From positions 5,231,501-5,295,500 of the forward strand of contig NZ_JAUSXS010000001.1 of NCBI RefSeq assembly GCF_030816195.1: a stretch of 64,000 nucleotides of DNA. Reading direction: 5' to 3'. The notes under the pieces are model-generated. The model did not search any database, had not been told where the DNA came from, and saw only the letters and a list, made by a program, of their open reading frames with translations. Made by a program: the position numbers and the translations under genes. Positions 18,819 to 29,400 of the stretch are shown piece after piece. The DNA is from Pseudomonas sp. W4I3. Its GTDB lineage: Bacteria; Pseudomonadota; Gammaproteobacteria; Pseudomonadales; Pseudomonadaceae. Position 1 is the first letter of the stretch. Each line of letters begins with the position of its first letter.

Positions 18819-19931
18819 TCAGTCGTTGAGCAAGCGCCCGTGACGCAGCGCATCGCGCCCCGCCACCTTGGCCAGCCAGAAACCCGCTTGGGCATAACGT
18901 AGCCGTTCAACGGCAAACAACACCCCCGAGGTGCCCGCGCAAATAATGCTGACGCGGTCGGTCAAGGGGTCAATCACTTCAAAAATCGGTTCGCCGGTTT
19001 CAACCCAGTCACCGGCCTTACGCAGGTAACTGATCACCCCGGCGTGGGGCGCGAACAGCAACTCGGTGCCTTCAAAGGGCATGCCTTCACAGGGTTCGTG
19101 TTGCGGCGCGGGCCACTCGCCTGTAATCAGGCCTTGTTCAGCGAGGAACGCCAGGATGCCCTCGGCGTGGAAGATCGCCTCGTCGCGGCCGGTGTCGGCC
19201 TGGCCGCCCAGCTCCAGGGTAGTGGCCAAACACGCCAGCGGAATCTGCGCCTCGGGGAACGCGCGCGACAAACGCAGCCAGGGCAGCGAACACGCCTCGT
19301 CAAACGAACTGCCACCGGAATCTTCCGCCAGCAGGCCGACTTTCACATTCAGATGCGCCGACAGCGAACGCCACTGCGGCCAGTGCTGGGGCAGCGCGTA
19401 CATGTGCAGCGCGGCTTCGGCGTCGCAATGCAGGTCGAGGACGATATCGGCGGTGCAGGCGTGGCTCAGCAACACCCGCTGCATGCCTTGCAGTTGGCTG
19501 CTCGGCGCGGGCAAGGCGTTGAGCGCATCGCTCATGGCCTGGCGGATCAGGCGCACATTGGCGTGCGGGTCATCGCCCAGCTTGCCTTGCAGGCGCTCGG
19601 CGACCGGCTCGCTCAACTCAACGAAATCGCGATTGAAATTCTTGCCGCTGCCAATCTCGAAGCGCCCCTGGTGGCTGCCTTGCAGCAGTTGGCCCAGGCC
19701 CATCGGGTTGGCCACCGGCACCAGCTCGATCACGCCGTTGAGCGCACCCTGGCGTTCCAGTTCAGCAAGGCGTTTCTTCAACTCCCAGGCGGCGCGCATG
19801 CCAGGCAACTCATCGGCGTGCAGGCTGGCCTGGATATAGGCCTTGCGCTCGCCACCGCCGAAACGAAACACGCTCAGTTGGCGCTCGCAACCCAGGTGGC
19901 CCCAAGGCAACAGGTGATCGATACGTTCCAT
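18819..19931 (-). CDS. aotO: AotO, succinylglutamate desuccinylase/aspartoacylase-family protein of the aot operon
   Basis: The 370-residue cytoplasmic protein has an M14/AstE-like fold. Zinc ligands are seen in QASLHADELPGMRAAW (His and Glu), and in DLHCDAEAALHMY. A glutamate is in the TTLELGG segment, as in AstE. The C-terminal 80 residues look like a barrel-sandwich tail (FAPHAGVISYLRKAGDWV). Despite its hydrolase features it has not been needed for arginine uptake in P. aeruginosa as far as I recall, and its substrate is unknown. It lies between aotM (1 bp upstream) and aotP, so it is co-expressed with the transporter. Confidence 0.88.
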   Translation of the reverse strand: MERIDHLLPWGHLGCERQLSVFRFGGGERKAYIQASLHADELPGMRAAWELKKRLAELERQGALNGVIELVPVANPMGLGQLLQGSHQGRFEIGSGKNFNRDFVELSEPVAERLQGKLGDDPHANVRLIRQAMSDALNALPAPSSQLQGMQRVLLSHACTADIVLDLHCDAEAALHMYALPQHWPQWRSLSAHLNVKVGLLAEDSGGSSFDEACSLPWLRLSRAFPEAQIPLACLATTLELGGQADTGRDEAIFHAEGILAFLAEQGLITGEWPAPQHEPCEGMPFEGTELLFAPHAGVISYLRKAGDWVETGEPIFEVIDPLTDRVSIICAGTSGVLFAVERLRYAQAGFWLAKVAGRDALRHGRLLND

Positions 19932-19932
19932 A

Positions 19933-20631
19933 TCAATGCTTCCGTGGAGCCAGGTAGCTCAGCCAGCGGCGCTCGGCCAATTTGAACAGGCGCACCAGGA
20001 TGAACGTCAGGCACAGGTAGAACACACCGGCGGTGATATAGGCTTCGAACGGCAGGTAATACTGGGCGTTCACCGTGCGCGCGGCACCGGTGATGTCGAT
20101 CAGGGTAACGATGGAGGCCAGGCTGGTGGTCTGCAGCATCATGATCACTTCGTTGCTGTACTGCGGCAGCGCGCGGCGCAGGGCCGACGGCAACAGGATG
20201 CGGCGGTACAGCTTGTAGCGCGACATGCCCATGGCCTTGGCCGCTTCGATCTCGCCATTGGGCGTGGCCTTGAGGCTGCCGGCGATGATCTCGGCGGTAT
20301 AGGCGCTGGTGTTGATTGCAAATGCCAGGCACGCACAGAACGTGGCGCTGGACAGCAGCGGCCAGAGGAAGCTTTCACGCACGGCCTCGAACTGCGCCAG
20401 CCCGTAGTAGATCAGGAACAGCTGCACCAGCATCGGCGTGCCGCGAATCACATAGGTGTAGAGCCAGGCCACACCGTTGACGATCGGCTGCTTGGACACG
20501 CGCATCAAGCCCAGGGGCAAGGCGGCGAGCAGGCCGAAGAACAGCGAGATGGCGAGCAGTTTCAGGGTGGTCAGCAAGCCGCCAAGGTACAGCGGCATGG
20601 CCTCCCAGATGACGTTGTAGTCGAAGATCAT
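19933..20631 (-). CDS. aotM: Arginine/ornithine ABC transporter permease AotM
   Basis: The 232-residue inner-membrane protein is of the HisM/GlnP family with five predicted membrane helices and the EAA loop (ATPNGEIEAAKAMGMSRYKL, facing the ATPase). The conserved YVIRGTPMLVQLFLIYYGL segment is present. Its ATG overlaps the stop of aotQ by four bases (ATGA), so the two permeases are translationally coupled. It pairs with AotQ to form the membrane channel. Confidence 0.95.
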   Translation of the reverse strand: MIFDYNVIWEAMPLYLGGLLTTLKLLAISLFFGLLAALPLGLMRVSKQPIVNGVAWLYTYVIRGTPMLVQLFLIYYGLAQFEAVRESFLWPLLSSATFCACLAFAINTSAYTAEIIAGSLKATPNGEIEAAKAMGMSRYKLYRRILLPSALRRALPQYSNEVIMMLQTTSLASIVTLIDITGAARTVNAQYYLPFEAYITAGVFYLCLTFILVRLFKLAERRWLSYLAPRKH

Positions 20632-21317
20632 AGATCAGCCGCCCTTACGCCTACCGAGTAGCGCTTCTCAAGATAGCGCAGGGCCAGCAACGACACGCTG
20701 GTGATCACCAGGTACATCGCCGCCACTGCGAGGAAGAAGGTAAAAGGCTCGCGGGTGGCGTCGGCCGCCTGCTTGGCCTTGAACATCATGTCTTGCAGGC
20801 CCACCACTGAAATCAGCGCGGTGGCCTTGGTGAGCACCAGCCAGTTATTGGTAAAACCGGGGATCGCCAGCCGAATCATCTGCGGCACCATCACCCGGAA
20901 AAATACCTGAAAGCTGCTCATGCCATACGCCAGGCCGGCCTCGGCCTGGCCCTTGGGAATGGCCATGAAGGCGCCGCGGAAAGTTTCCGACAGGTACGCG
21001 CCAAAGATGAAACCCAGGGTGCCGATACCGGCGGCCAAGGGGTTCAAGTCAATATAGTCGTCAAAGCCGAGCATCGGCGCGACGCGGTTAAGCAAGTCCT
21101 GGCCGCCGTAGAAGATCAACAGGATCAGCACCAGGTCGGGGATCCCGCGGATCACCGTGGAGTACAAGTCACCCAGCCAGGCCAACCAGCGCACCGGCGA
21201 CAGGCGTAACGCGACCCCGATCAGACCCAGAACAATGGCCAAGGCCATGGACGACAAGGCGAGCTGAAGCGTCAACCATGCGCCATCGAGGATGACGGCC
21301 CCGTAGCCTTTCAACAT
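20628..21317 (-). CDS. aotQ: Arginine/ornithine ABC transporter permease AotQ
   Basis: The 229-residue permease is of the HisQ type. It shows STVIRGIPDLVLILLIFYGG, the usual scaffold of this family, and an EAA-like cytoplasmic loop AIPKGQAEAGLAYGMSSFQV. It follows aotJ after a 92-bp gap that holds a terminator-like hairpin, and it overlaps aotM by four bases. With AotM it forms the heterodimeric channel of the arginine/ornithine importer. Confidence 0.95.
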   Translation of the reverse strand: MLKGYGAVILDGAWLTLQLALSSMALAIVLGLIGVALRLSPVRWLAWLGDLYSTVIRGIPDLVLILLIFYGGQDLLNRVAPMLGFDDYIDLNPLAAGIGTLGFIFGAYLSETFRGAFMAIPKGQAEAGLAYGMSSFQVFFRVMVPQMIRLAIPGFTNNWLVLTKATALISVVGLQDMMFKAKQAADATREPFTFFLAVAAMYLVITSVSLLALRYLEKRYSVGVRAADL

Positions 21318-21346
21318 GATTCAGGTCCTCGAAAAGGGGGATGAAA

Positions 21347-21388
21347 AAATGGCGCAAACTTCAGAGTGTTCTGTTGCTTGCGCCATTT
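21347..21388 (-). terminator. Partial terminator between aotJ and aotQ
   Basis: An 11-bp perfect stem (AAATGGCGCAA / TTGCGCCATTT) with a 20-base loop is followed on the minus strand by six T. It lies after the binding-protein gene and before the permeases. Such a site would let aotJ be made in excess, which is the usual need for periplasmic binding proteins. Confidence 0.7.
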
Positions 21389-21409
21389 CGGACAGACAGC
21401 TGCGACTAT

Positions 21410-22195
21410 TTACTTGGCGTCAGCGCCGTAAATATCGAAGTCGAAGTACTTGTCCTGGATCTTCTTGTACTCACCGTTGGCACGGATCGCAGCGATAGCC
21501 GCGTTGATACGCTCCAGGTTTTCCTTGTCGCCCTTGCGAACCGCGATGCCTACGCCGTCGCCGAAGTATTTGACGTCGGTGAACGCAGGACCGGTGAACG
21601 CGTAGCCTTTGCCGGCGTCAGTCTTCAGGAAACCGTCCTGCAGCAGGGTGGCGTCGGCCACGGTGCCGTCAAGGCGACCAGCTTCCACGTCCAGGTAGAT
21701 TTCGTTCTGGGTGCCGTAAGGAACGATAGTGGCGCCCTTCGGAGCCAGGACTTCCTTGGCGAAGCGGTCATGGATCGAACCGCGCTGCACGCCGATCTTC
21801 TTGCCCTTCAATTCATCCAGGCTGTCGCTGACGGCAGTGCCTTCCTTCATCACCAGGCGAGCTGGGGTCAGGTAGTAGCGGGTGGTGAAGTCCACCGACT
21901 TCTTGCGGTCTTCGGTGATGGACATCGAGGACAGGATGGCGTCGATCTTGCGCACTTTCAGTGCCGGGATCAGGCCGTCGAATTCCTGCTCGACCCACGT
22001 GCACTTCACGTCCATCTGTTTGCACAGCGCGTTGCCGATGTCGTAGTCAAAACCGACGATGCTGCCATCCGGCGCCTTGGAGGCAAACGGAGGGTAGGCT
22101 GCTTCGATACCAATTTTCAGTGGCTTGCCTTCGGCGAAAGCCTGCATGGACAGCACGGACAGCGCCAGGGCGCCCAACAGCACGAGTTTCTTCAT
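21410..22195 (-). CDS. aotJ: Arginine/ornithine-binding periplasmic protein AotJ
   Basis: This is the solute-binding component of the importer, found in the periplasm. The start at 22195 gives 261 residues with a clear signal peptide (MKKLVLLGALALSVLSMQAFA, cleaved near residue 21), preceded by GGAG 7 bases upstream; the longer frame to 22327 hides this signal. The mature protein shows GIEAAYPPFASKAPDGSIVG, FDYDIGNALC and the family block SSMSITEDRKKSVDFT. It is the first gene of the aot operon. An ArgR-type half-site lies 150 bp upstream. Confidence 0.95.
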   Translation of the reverse strand: MKKLVLLGALALSVLSMQAFAEGKPLKIGIEAAYPPFASKAPDGSIVGFDYDIGNALCKQMDVKCTWVEQEFDGLIPALKVRKIDAILSSMSITEDRKKSVDFTTRYYLTPARLVMKEGTAVSDSLDELKGKKIGVQRGSIHDRFAKEVLAPKGATIVPYGTQNEIYLDVEAGRLDGTVADATLLQDGFLKTDAGKGYAFTGPAFTDVKYFGDGVGIAVRKGDKENLERINAAIAAIRANGEYKKIQDKYFDFDIYGADAK

Positions 22196-22325
22196 CTTGG
22201 GACTCCATCGGTATAGGGCAAAACAGCAGTATGAGCCATGGCCCACGATGCGGCGAAGGTGAAACCGAATAGCGGTGCAGCGTCCTGCGCCAGTGAGTGC
22301 CAGCGACGACGAGCGAGTGATCGGC

Positions 22326-22368
22326 ATTCTAACGACAGGCTGGAAGCCGATATTTCCTCAATGCGACA
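22326..22368 (-). promoter_or_regulatory. aotJ promoter with ArgR half-site
   Basis: On the minus strand an exact TGTCGC-N8-AA half-site starts at 22368. A second, weaker TGTCGT starts at 22337. A good -10, TAGAAT, is at 22331-22326, and no clear -35 is seen. The distance from half-site to -10 (37 bp) is close to that at aruC (41 bp). This fits one activator, ArgR, acting on both operons. The rest of the 740-bp gap up to acsA holds only the repeats listed separately. Confidence 0.6.
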
Positions 22369-22676
22369 ACAATTTACAGAAGCACCGAGAAAGCGGTTCC
22401 AGCACATTGACAGCCTCTGAATTTTGTGCAGAGACAAAAGATATTAAACCAGTTGATACTGCAAATAGCGGGCCTATTATTCGCAAACCCTTCTAGCACG
22501 GCAAGTGTGGCGTTTAATCTTATTTCCCAGAGGGTCTGGAATGGGGTTTTTCGGGGCATTGCCGTAGCACATTGCCTCAGGTTTGGGCCGAGGGTTACAC
22601 ATTCAGGCGTGACGGTAACATTCAGAAACGTCCTACGCGATAAACCGATATTTATTGATCTGAAATGCGCATCAAG

Positions 22677-22853
22677 TGTGGGAGGGGGCAAGCCAGCGAA
22701 AGAGGTTCACTGTAGGAGCGAGCTTGCTCGCGAAAAACGCCCAGGCAACGCGTTCATCCTGGATAAACGCAGTGGCCCTGAGTTCTTCGCGAGCAAGCTC
22801 GCTCCTACGAAAAGCCTGAACTGACTGGCATTAAGGCAAGCCCCCTCCCACAT
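22677..22853. repeat. REP pair interrupted by a second REPIN
   Basis: The outer arms are TGTGGGAGGGGGCAAGCC and GGCAAGCCCCCTCCCACA, the same family as the other REPINs but without the ClTTGCTCC part on the left. Between them lies a complete REPIN of another family (22711-22809). The arrangement looks like insertion of one repeat into another. Confidence 0.8.
22711..22809. repeat. REPIN of the GAGCGAGCTTGCTCGCGA family
   Basis: TGTAGGAGCGAGCTTGCTCG and its reverse complement enclose about 53 bp. It sits inside the outer REP pair at 22677-22853. Confidence 0.88.
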
Positions 22854-22881
22854 AGGGTCGTCAGTGTTTTTGAGAGATCAC

Positions 22882-22918
22882 AAAAAAGCCCCACCCGGCT
22901 GACACCGGATAGGGCTTT
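22882..22918 (-). terminator. Rho-independent terminator of acsA
   Basis: On the minus strand AAAGCCC-TATCCGG pairs with CCGGGTG-GGGCTTT and is followed by a T-run. It begins 18 bases after the acsA stop codon. Confidence 0.9.
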
Positions 22919-22935
22919 GTCCTACCAAACCCGCC

Positions 22936-24891
<1,956 letters not shown>

Positions 24892-25290
24892 CTTTCTTAC
24901 CTCGGTGACAATAGTTGTTGTTGTATGGCCCCTGTTGTAGCCGGGGTGGGCCTATAGAACCATTCGACGATGGTAGTAACAAGACCCTACAAACTGCCCA
25001 GCTATACCCGTTTGCCGCTCTGGCCCGCGCCCTGCGGCGCGCTGCGAGTTTCTGAAAATTCCTTCACCGAGGGATTGTTACAAAAACCGCCAAAAGTGTT
25101 TATCAAAACCACGGGTATATGAATATAACTCACAGGCTTAGAATCAACGCCGTCAACACGACACCGAGATTAACAACGCAACAGCCCCCACGAAGGCAAC
25201 GTTAATCCGAACTTCCCAACTCTTAAGTTACACACGCGGCCTCACAAGGGCCCCGTGACCCCTTTCGCCCTGAAGAAGGTAAATAGAGAA
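24892..25290. other. 399-bp intergenic region between acsA and a DUF2790-type gene
   Basis: It is the shared upstream DNA of two divergent genes. The part near 25100-25140 is AT-rich (GGTATATGAATATAAC) and could hold a promoter for the rightward gene. I see no repeat, RNA gene or clear operator. Confidence 0.4.
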
Positions 25291-25560
25291 ATGAAAGCGT
25301 TATTAGTTTTGGCCCTCAGCAGCCTGTGCGCCACCGCCGCCCTTGCCGACGAAGCCCCGACCGAACTGGCCGGCCAGAACGCCCCCATCGTTGAAGACTA
25401 TACCTACAGCACCCACTTGGACGTCGCAAAAGTCCTGTCCATGAGCAACATCCCGGAAGTATGCGAAGTTGTACCGGCCAAGATGGAATATGAAGATTCC
25501 CAAGGCCAACGTCATATTCTTAATTACCATGTAATGGGTAACGGCTGCTCTAACGGCTGA
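25291..25560 (+). CDS. Small secreted DUF2790-type protein
   Basis: The ATG at 25291 gives 89 residues with a signal peptide (MKALLVLALSSLCATAALA, cleavage near 19). The mature 70-residue protein has one cysteine pair (VCEVV and GNGCSNG) that could form a disulfide in the periplasm. The middle, YTYSTHLDVAKVLSMS, followed by the C-terminal YEDSQGQRHILNYHVMG, is the pattern of DUF2790 proteins. These are small periplasmic proteins common in pseudomonads, often several per genome and linked to metal or stress responses; the function is unknown. AGAAGG is found about 11 bases before the start. A 10-bp stem hairpin follows the stop. Confidence 0.82.
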   Translation: MKALLVLALSSLCATAALADEAPTELAGQNAPIVEDYTYSTHLDVAKVLSMSNIPEVCEVVPAKMEYEDSQGQRHILNYHVMGNGCSNG

Positions 25561-26055
25561 TTACCAAGTTAGTGGATTCTTACTCGCCGCAAGAAATCGT
25601 TCTTGCGGCAAAGAGCCAGCTTTAAATCCAGCGCAAAACGCCAGCGCCCTCCCCCCGCAAAAAACATCCCACCGCCCGTCAAAAAATTCCTACCCCGCCA
25701 ACCCCCTGTAAACCCGCACCCTGGCCTAAATCACAGGCTTTTTGTCCGCTCGCCGGGACAATCCGCCACAACACAAAGCTGATTTTTTCCCTATAATGCG
25801 CGGGTAAATCGGGCCTGCAATATCCCTTTACACAGGGACGAAGAGCCAGACCTGAGGCCTCCGCAGGAGCAAGCCCCTACCGCTCCGCACCTCAAGCCTC
25901 ATGCAGAACCCGTAACCCAATTGCGTTTAATGCCTGCGCTAGCTGCTGCAACAAACGATTCCTTAAGATCCACCGCGGCCTCAGGGCCGTGTGAACACCC
26001 AACCATCCGGTTTCACACGGGCACCTTTGAGCCCTCACGCAGGAGACGACACGTC
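25561..26055 (+). promoter_or_regulatory. Intergenic region with hairpin and nrdB promoter
   Basis: A 10-bp hairpin (GCCGCAAGAA / TTCTTGCGGC, 25586-25609) without a T-run lies after the DUF2790-type gene. A C-rich stretch follows. A perfect -10, TATAAT, is at 25792-25797. If it is used, nrdB has a leader of about 250 bases containing the small hairpin TCCCT/AGGGA near 25823. I could not find a convincing NrdR box. Confidence 0.5.
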
Positions 26056-27306
26056 ATGCTGAGCTGGGACGAATTCGACAAAGAAGAAGAAGGCGAAGTA
26101 GCCACCAAAGGCGCCAACGCCGGCCACGCCACCGAAGCCAACATGGACCGCCTCGACGGTGCCGGCGCCGCCGCCGCCGTTGAAGCCCGCGCCGTCACCG
26201 CCAACGACTCCGCCGCCATCGTGCGCGCCAAGGCCGCCCTGGACAAACTCGACGTCGCCGAAGGCCTCGCCGAGCTCGAAGGCGCCTCCGCCCGCGTCGC
26301 CGTTGACGAAAAGCGCATGATCAACTGCCGCGCCGACCTCAACCAACTCGTGCCTTTCAAGTACGACTGGGCCTGGCAGAAATACCTCGACGGCTGCGCC
26401 AACCACTGGATGCCGCAAGAGGTCAACATGACCGCCGACATCGCCCTGTGGAAAAACCCCGAAGGCCTGACCGACGACGAACGCCGCATCGTCATGCGCA
26501 ACCTCGGCTTCTTCTCCACCGCCGACTCGCTGGTTGCCAACAACCTGGTGCTGGCCGTGTACCGCCTGATCACCAACCCGGAGTGCCGCCAGTACATCCT
26601 GCGCCAGGCCTTCGAAGAAGCGATCCACACCCACGCCTACCAGTACTGCATCGAATCGCTGGCCATGGATGAAGGCGAAATCTTCAACATGTACCACGAG
26701 ATTCCATCGGTCGCGAAGAAAGCCGCCTGGGGCCTGAAATACACCCGTTCGATCTCCGATCCGAAGTTCGAAACCGGCACCGTCGACACCGACAAGGAAC
26801 TGCTGCGCAACCTGGTCGCCTACTACTGCGTGCTGGAAGGCATCTTCTTTTATTGCGGCTTCACCCAGATCCTGTCCATGGGCCGCCGCAACAAAATGAC
26901 CGGCGTGGCCGAGCAGTTCCAGTACATCCTGCGCGACGAGTCGATGCACCTGAACTTCGGTATCGACGTGATCAACCAGATCAAGATCGAAAACCCACAC
27001 CTGTGGGATGCCGAGATGAAAGAAGAAGCGACCCAGATGATCCTGCAAGGGACCCAGCTGGAAATCGAATACGCTCGCGACACCATGCCGCGCGGCGTAT
27101 TGGGCATGAACGCGGCGATGATGGAGGATTACCTCAAGTTCATCGCTAACCGTCGCCTGTCGCAGATTGGCTTGAAGGAAGAGTATCCAGGCACGACTAA
27201 CCCGTTCCCTTGGATGAGCGAGATCATGGACTTGAAGAAAGAGAAGAACTTCTTCGAGACCCGTGTGATTGAATATCAGACGGGTGGGGCGTTGAGCTGG
27301 GATTGA
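26056..27306 (+). CDS. nrdB: Ribonucleoside-diphosphate reductase subunit beta (class Ia)
   Basis: This is the radical-bearing small subunit that works with NrdA to make deoxynucleotides. The ATG at 26056 follows an AGGAGA site and gives 416 residues (the longer frame to 25921 is unlike the family). Diiron ligands and the radical tyrosine are visible: ADIALWKN, QAFEEAIHTHAYQY, LEGIFFYCGF and RDESMHLNFG. The first 85 residues are an Ala/Glu-rich extension not present in the E. coli protein. It does not look like an ATP-cone. The C-terminal tail VIEYQTGGALSWD should bind NrdA. No nrdA lies next to it in this window, although it often does in other bacteria. Confidence 0.95.
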   Translation: MLSWDEFDKEEEGEVATKGANAGHATEANMDRLDGAGAAAAVEARAVTANDSAAIVRAKAALDKLDVAEGLAELEGASARVAVDEKRMINCRADLNQLVPFKYDWAWQKYLDGCANHWMPQEVNMTADIALWKNPEGLTDDERRIVMRNLGFFSTADSLVANNLVLAVYRLITNPECRQYILRQAFEEAIHTHAYQYCIESLAMDEGEIFNMYHEIPSVAKKAAWGLKYTRSISDPKFETGTVDTDKELLRNLVAYYCVLEGIFFYCGFTQILSMGRRNKMTGVAEQFQYILRDESMHLNFGIDVINQIKIENPHLWDAEMKEEATQMILQGTQLEIEYARDTMPRGVLGMNAAMMEDYLKFIANRRLSQIGLKEEYPGTTNPFPWMSEIMDLKKEKNFFETRVIEYQTGGALSWD

Positions 27307-27351
27307 TTACGGAGAAAAATTGCATTTAGCTAATGCTGATCAATGAGGTTG

Positions 27352-27376
27352 GTAAGCCCTGAATATCAGGGCTTAC
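27352..27376. terminator. Hairpin between converging nrdB and deaminase genes
   Basis: GTAAGCCCTGA pairs perfectly with TCAGGGCTTAC around a 3-base loop. No T-run follows on either strand, so termination is likely but not certain. It is 45 bases after the nrdB stop and 20 bases after the deaminase stop. Confidence 0.55.
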
Positions 27377-27396
27377 TTACCCTAAGTCAAAAGACT

Positions 27397-29214
27397 TTAA
27401 GTCCCCCTTCCGCCACTCAAAATAGCATTCAGCCGAAGCAATTCACTCTCAAGAAAGTCATTTCGCTCCGCTAACTTAGAATTTTCATCTAGTAGAAATT
27501 TTTTTGATGGCTTTTTAGGATCGTGATACACACCCAGATCAAAAACCAACTCCACCTCATCTTTGTAAGGCATTAAAGGCTGGTATAGTTGGTAAAAAGC
27601 TCGCCCCACCGCCCCCCTAAAGAGCTCGAGTTCTGGACGCCTTGATCCCGCTGATAAAATATGGTCAGTAGCAATCCCAGGATAGGGGTCTATATAAACA
27701 ATTTTCTTTAGCCCAAGCTGGTATGCTTTTTTTGCACAAAGTTCGCACGGGCTAGCTGTAGTGAACAATACTCCGCCCGCAAGTCTTTGACCTCCATGCT
27801 TAGATATTTGCATAAATGCGTTTTCTTCAGCATGTAAAGATCGAGTATGAACTTGGTTTTTCTCACCTTCTATCTCATTTTGTATCCCCTTAAAACAGTA
27901 AGATAGATTCCTATCCCCCTGCCCACTTTTGGCGATTATTTTAGAAAACTTATTACTCAACGCAGCTCTAAACTTAGGATCTTTTTGCTCGTAATCACTG
28001 TAGTCATCTTTATTCAACCCTAGCAATAAGTCCTCTGCGCTTCTCAATATGCAGGGTGTTTGCCCCTGAGGCGTGCTGTTCCAACCAACTGATTTAATAC
28101 TATAAAATTCATCTGTTACAACCGCCCCAACCTGTCTAGATATACAACCAGAATTTTGCTTTGCCGTATACGCTATCTGCATACAGTTCTCTAAAGACGT
28201 AGGCATTATAATCCCCGGCCTAGTCATCAGCGTTACATACCAAGCCAACTGACTCACCAAATCATTGTGATTAAACTCACTGCCTTTGGAGTTATGAACG
28301 TGCACATCAGAATTTTCTATGCATTCCTGCATATTTTGCGCAATGAATCTCTCTGCTCCTGAGAGCTTACTGGGATATTCTTTAGCGTCTATTTCAGCAA
28401 TCACTTCAATTGAAAATTTTCGAAACTCTCGCAGACTACGACGTCTCTCAACATCTGTCGTATTAATAGAGAACAAATAAAAATTCGCATATCTGCGCTT
28501 TAGAAAGAATGCCTCGTAAGGGCTCCTAATCGCATCAATCACGATACGACAAGGCAAACCATCCAATTTCGTTTTAGCTCGAACAACCTTAATAATAAAA
28601 TTAATATGCTTAGGAAAGTTAAATATTTCCTCAGCAAAAAAATTCGACTCATCAGCCCGCGCTGACGCCCTTATATTATCCCCAGTTTTTTGGTAGAGCC
28701 GAGTAAAATTTGCGCCACCTAAAACAACCCTCAACTTATCAGTTATTATCGGCAACTCTTTCAGGTAAAGATCAAACCAATCTAATACATGGTTTGGAGC
28801 AAGCGCCCCATAGGTCAAATTAAGCTTGACCACCTTCTTTCTTACTGCATGAAAAACCTTGGAGGCCGCAATTATGTCTTGCCTAGAAAAATCGGGGAAA
28901 AATCTCGCTAGATAACTGCTAAACGCACGAACTGGAAGAATAGATAAGTGATATGTAATAACACAACTTACCTCAACCCTGTAAAATGGCTGCCAGCCGC
29001 TTCCGTCAATATATCTTTTTATGATCCTATGTTTCTTCAATTCGTTGGCCGTTAACCCCTCATAACCTTCAGCAGGGACGTTTATCTCACCAGAAGATAG
29101 TATTTTAGCTGCGGTAGTGCATCCGGAACCTGTACGACCAGTCAAGCCAATTATAAGAAAATTCTTCGTCTCTTTATAAATATTATCAATTGCTGACGCA
29201 GTAATACTTTCCAT
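27397..29214 (-). CDS. Anti-phage dCTP deaminase (DCD / AvcD-like)
   Basis: The 605-residue protein combines an N-terminal P-loop NTPase-like domain (GLTGRTGSGCTT, residues 23-34) with a C-terminal deoxycytidylate-deaminase domain. The zinc site is HAEEN (461-465, His ligand and catalytic Glu) with PCELC (489-493). A CISRQVGAVVTD block upstream (357-368) is also typical of the dCMP-deaminase fold. Proteins of this build are described as phage-defence enzymes that destroy the dCTP pool on infection (Tal et al. and Hsueh et al., 2022). The start at 29214 has GAGGA five bases upstream; the ATG at 29235 lacks one. The gene is strikingly AT-rich with many AGA/ATA/TTA codons, unlike both neighbours, so it was acquired by transfer. 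Walker A has Cys where Lys is usual. Confidence 0.9.
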   Translation of the reverse strand: MESITASAIDNIYKETKNFLIIGLTGRTGSGCTTAAKILSSGEINVPAEGYEGLTANELKKHRIIKRYIDGSGWQPFYRVEVSCVITYHLSILPVRAFSSYLARFFPDFSRQDIIAASKVFHAVRKKVVKLNLTYGALAPNHVLDWFDLYLKELPIITDKLRVVLGGANFTRLYQKTGDNIRASARADESNFFAEEIFNFPKHINFIIKVVRAKTKLDGLPCRIVIDAIRSPYEAFFLKRRYANFYLFSINTTDVERRRSLREFRKFSIEVIAEIDAKEYPSKLSGAERFIAQNMQECIENSDVHVHNSKGSEFNHNDLVSQLAWYVTLMTRPGIIMPTSLENCMQIAYTAKQNSGCISRQVGAVVTDEFYSIKSVGWNSTPQGQTPCILRSAEDLLLGLNKDDYSDYEQKDPKFRAALSNKFSKIIAKSGQGDRNLSYCFKGIQNEIEGEKNQVHTRSLHAEENAFMQISKHGGQRLAGGVLFTTASPCELCAKKAYQLGLKKIVYIDPYPGIATDHILSAGSRRPELELFRGAVGRAFYQLYQPLMPYKDEVELVFDLGVYHDPKKPSKKFLLDENSKLAERNDFLESELLRLNAILSGGRGT

Positions 29215-29400
29215 AGATTCCTCGTAACACAGCATCCGTTAAAAACATAATCCGAAAAAGTGGCAAATGGCCGCTAGATCATAGATCAGGTATTGCAAGA
29301 CTGCGCAGAAAAACAGGAAATTTCTTACTTATTCGCGCTCCCTGGGGAGTTGATTGGAGTCCTTGTATACAGCTAGCCTCATCTCAGGTGCCTAAGAAAC

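Noticed and set aside
22426..22824. Open frame of 132 codons upstream of aotJ
   Set aside because: It runs through REP sequences and the reverse of the promoter region; the codon use is unlike real genes here.
25780..25830. tRNA or stable RNA after the strong -10 TATAAT
   Set aside because: No cloverleaf or known RNA structure follows. The sequence fits a leader of nrdB better.
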